Below, piece by piece: positions 24,965 to 25,641 of a DNA stretch of 25,641 nt (its first letter is position 1; the number at the start of each line of letters is the position of its first letter). The DNA is from a virus. The notes beneath the pieces were generated by a model. That model did not search any database. It was given only the letters and a program-made list of their open reading frames with translations, and was not told the origin of the DNA. The stretch spans positions 1 through 25,641 of IMG/VR virus record IMGVR_UViG_3300047668_002652. One strand, 5' to 3'. Made by a program: the position numbers and the translations under genes.

Positions 24965-25641
24965 CTCGGTCTAGCTGGATCGTTGTTGTATCGCTCGTCC
25001 CAGTCTATACCCCAGTCAACTGGTTCGTATTCCTCTTCAGCGTATTGGTAAATCACAATACCTAAACAAACTAAAGCAAAAACGCCAGCGACAATCCATG
25101 CGATATTTTTCTTAACAAAAGAGCTCTCCTTTTTTGGAGGGGGCGTAGAGCTCGGAGGTTCTGTCTTTGGCTTGGGTGTTGTAGTGGTAGGCTTAAAAGT
25201 CGTGGTAGTAGGTTTAAGAGTGGTAGTAGTAGGCTTAAGAGTTGTGGTGGTAGGTTTGGAGCTTTCTCCTGTTATTAACTTTTCGATATCGACAACTCCA
25301 TAACCCCAGTCGTTGTCTTTTCCGACATTACCCTTATCATTAGTATACTTCAGTAAATGTTGACGTATATCTTCGACTGTCTTACAGTCATTCTTTCCTG
25401 TCTCTTTTTCTTGCTTTCTATGTTTTGAAATCATTAAAGCGATTATAGCGGCCATGAATGGGCAAGCCATAGACGTTCCACTCAAGGAAGCATAAGAGTT
25501 TTTTAAATAAGTACTATATATATTAGCTCCGGGAGCTGCCCAATCAACCTGTGAACCACGAGAAGAAAAGCCAGCAATTTTTCCATACTGATCAAAAGCG
25601 CCAACAGCAATTGTTTCTGGGAAAGCGGCAGGGTATCCGAC
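24961..25641 (-). CDS. Subtilisin-family (S8) serine protease with C-terminal membrane anchor (N-terminus beyond right edge)
   Basis: Only the C-terminal 226 residues are inside the window; the frame is open to the edge. The visible part matches the end of a subtilase catalytic domain: YPAAFPETIAVGAFD, FSSRGSQVDWAAPG, then SGTSMACP with the catalytic Ser (codon 25471-25473), then WGYGVVDIEKL. The catalytic Asp, His and oxyanion Asn lie outside. After the domain come four LKPTTTT-type repeats, a Pro/Ser linker, one strong hydrophobic helix (IAWIVAGVFALVCLGIVIY) and an acidic 27-residue tail. The residue usually His after the SMA-x-P stretch is Phe here. The topology suggests a membrane-tethered protease, which is unusual in a packaging operon. 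Its substrate is unknown. Confidence 0.92.
   Translation of the reverse strand, partial: VGYPAAFPETIAVGAFDQYGKIAGFSSRGSQVDWAAPGANIYSTYLKNSYASLSGTSMACPFMAAIIALMISKHRKQEKETGKNDCKTVEDIRQHLLKYTNDKGNVGKDNDWGYGVVDIEKLITGESSKPTTTTLKPTTTTLKPTTTTFKPTTTTPKPKTEPPSSTPPPKKESSFVKKNIAWIVAGVFALVCLGIVIYQYAEEEYEPVDWGIDWDERYNNDPARPR
25170..25258. repeat. 21-bp repeats encoding LKPTTTT units
   Basis: Four imperfect units of 21 bases give four Lys-Pro-Thr4 blocks between the protease domain and the membrane helix of the subtilase. The low-complexity Pro/Thr composition is that of an extended stalk. On the minus strand the codons vary mainly in third positions, so the protein repeat seems maintained rather than newly expanded. 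Confidence 0.85.

Noticed and set aside
24961-25485. A 174-residue stand-alone protein starting at 25485
   Set aside because: The supposed start is a TTG inside a subtilase core that continues without a break to the right edge (VDWAAPG and upstream strands are present), so it is the C-terminal part of a larger protein.
1-25641. tRNA genes, integrase or attachment sites
   Set aside because: I saw no cloverleaf-like stretch, no recombinase frame and no flanking duplication. The window is nearly all coding, with no gap above about 120 bases.

Overview
The window is a contiguous block of the structural (late) module of an A+T-rich tailed dsDNA bacteriophage or prophage (Caudoviricetes). Every gene I can support lies on the minus strand, so the reading order is from the right edge (25641) to the left edge (1). 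The layout is the classical one for a long non-contractile tail: terminase large subunit, portal, small acidic protein, prohead protease/scaffold, decoration-like protein, major capsid protein, neck and connector proteins, tail-tube proteins, tail-assembly proteins, then a giant tape measure protein. No sheath or baseplate gene is visible, so a siphovirus-like particle is likely. The host cannot be named. One clear sigma70-like promoter and a few good Shine-Dalgarno sites are present, but many starts have only A/T-rich leaders.

Right part (23.0-25.6 kb): a subtilisin-family serine protease, cut by the right edge, ends in a Pro/Thr repeat linker and a single C-terminal membrane helix. It overlaps the terminase gene by ATGA. 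Centre right (17.0-23.0 kb): portal, a charged small protein, a protease-scaffold fusion, a decoration-like protein and the HK97-fold-type major capsid protein, closed by a strong terminator at 17022-17049. Centre (14.1-17.0 kb): a new transcription unit starts from a TTGATT-N16-TATAAT promoter and runs through five tightly packed or overlapping small genes with the synteny of adaptor, stopper, gp10-like and tail-terminator proteins. Centre left (10.4-14.1 kb): four consecutive tail-tube-like genes forming two visible paralogous pairs, with a second terminator after the first. Then come three less recognisable tail-assembly genes (8.16-10.4 kb).

The left third (1-8126) is one uninterrupted reading frame of at least 2708 codons: the tape measure protein, cut by the left edge. 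Its N-terminus is a TP901-type tape measure domain. From about residue 540 to 1750, and again from about 2548 to the edge, the protein is broken up by ten copies of a short Gly-aromatic-x-Pro-Asn-Phe/Tyr motif (typical form SGFVPNFA). Between these motifs lie enzyme-like segments: two PD-(D/E)XK nuclease-like domains with nearly the same spacing of key residues, one segment with the R / S-T-S / E-x-E signature of ADP-ribosyltransferases, and one weakly acetyltransferase-like segment. Two copies of the motif region are still about 90% identical in DNA. I interpret this as a modular, cargo-bearing tape measure protein whose cassettes may enter the host with the phage DNA. This is the most interesting system in the window. 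The enzyme assignments are motif-based inferences.
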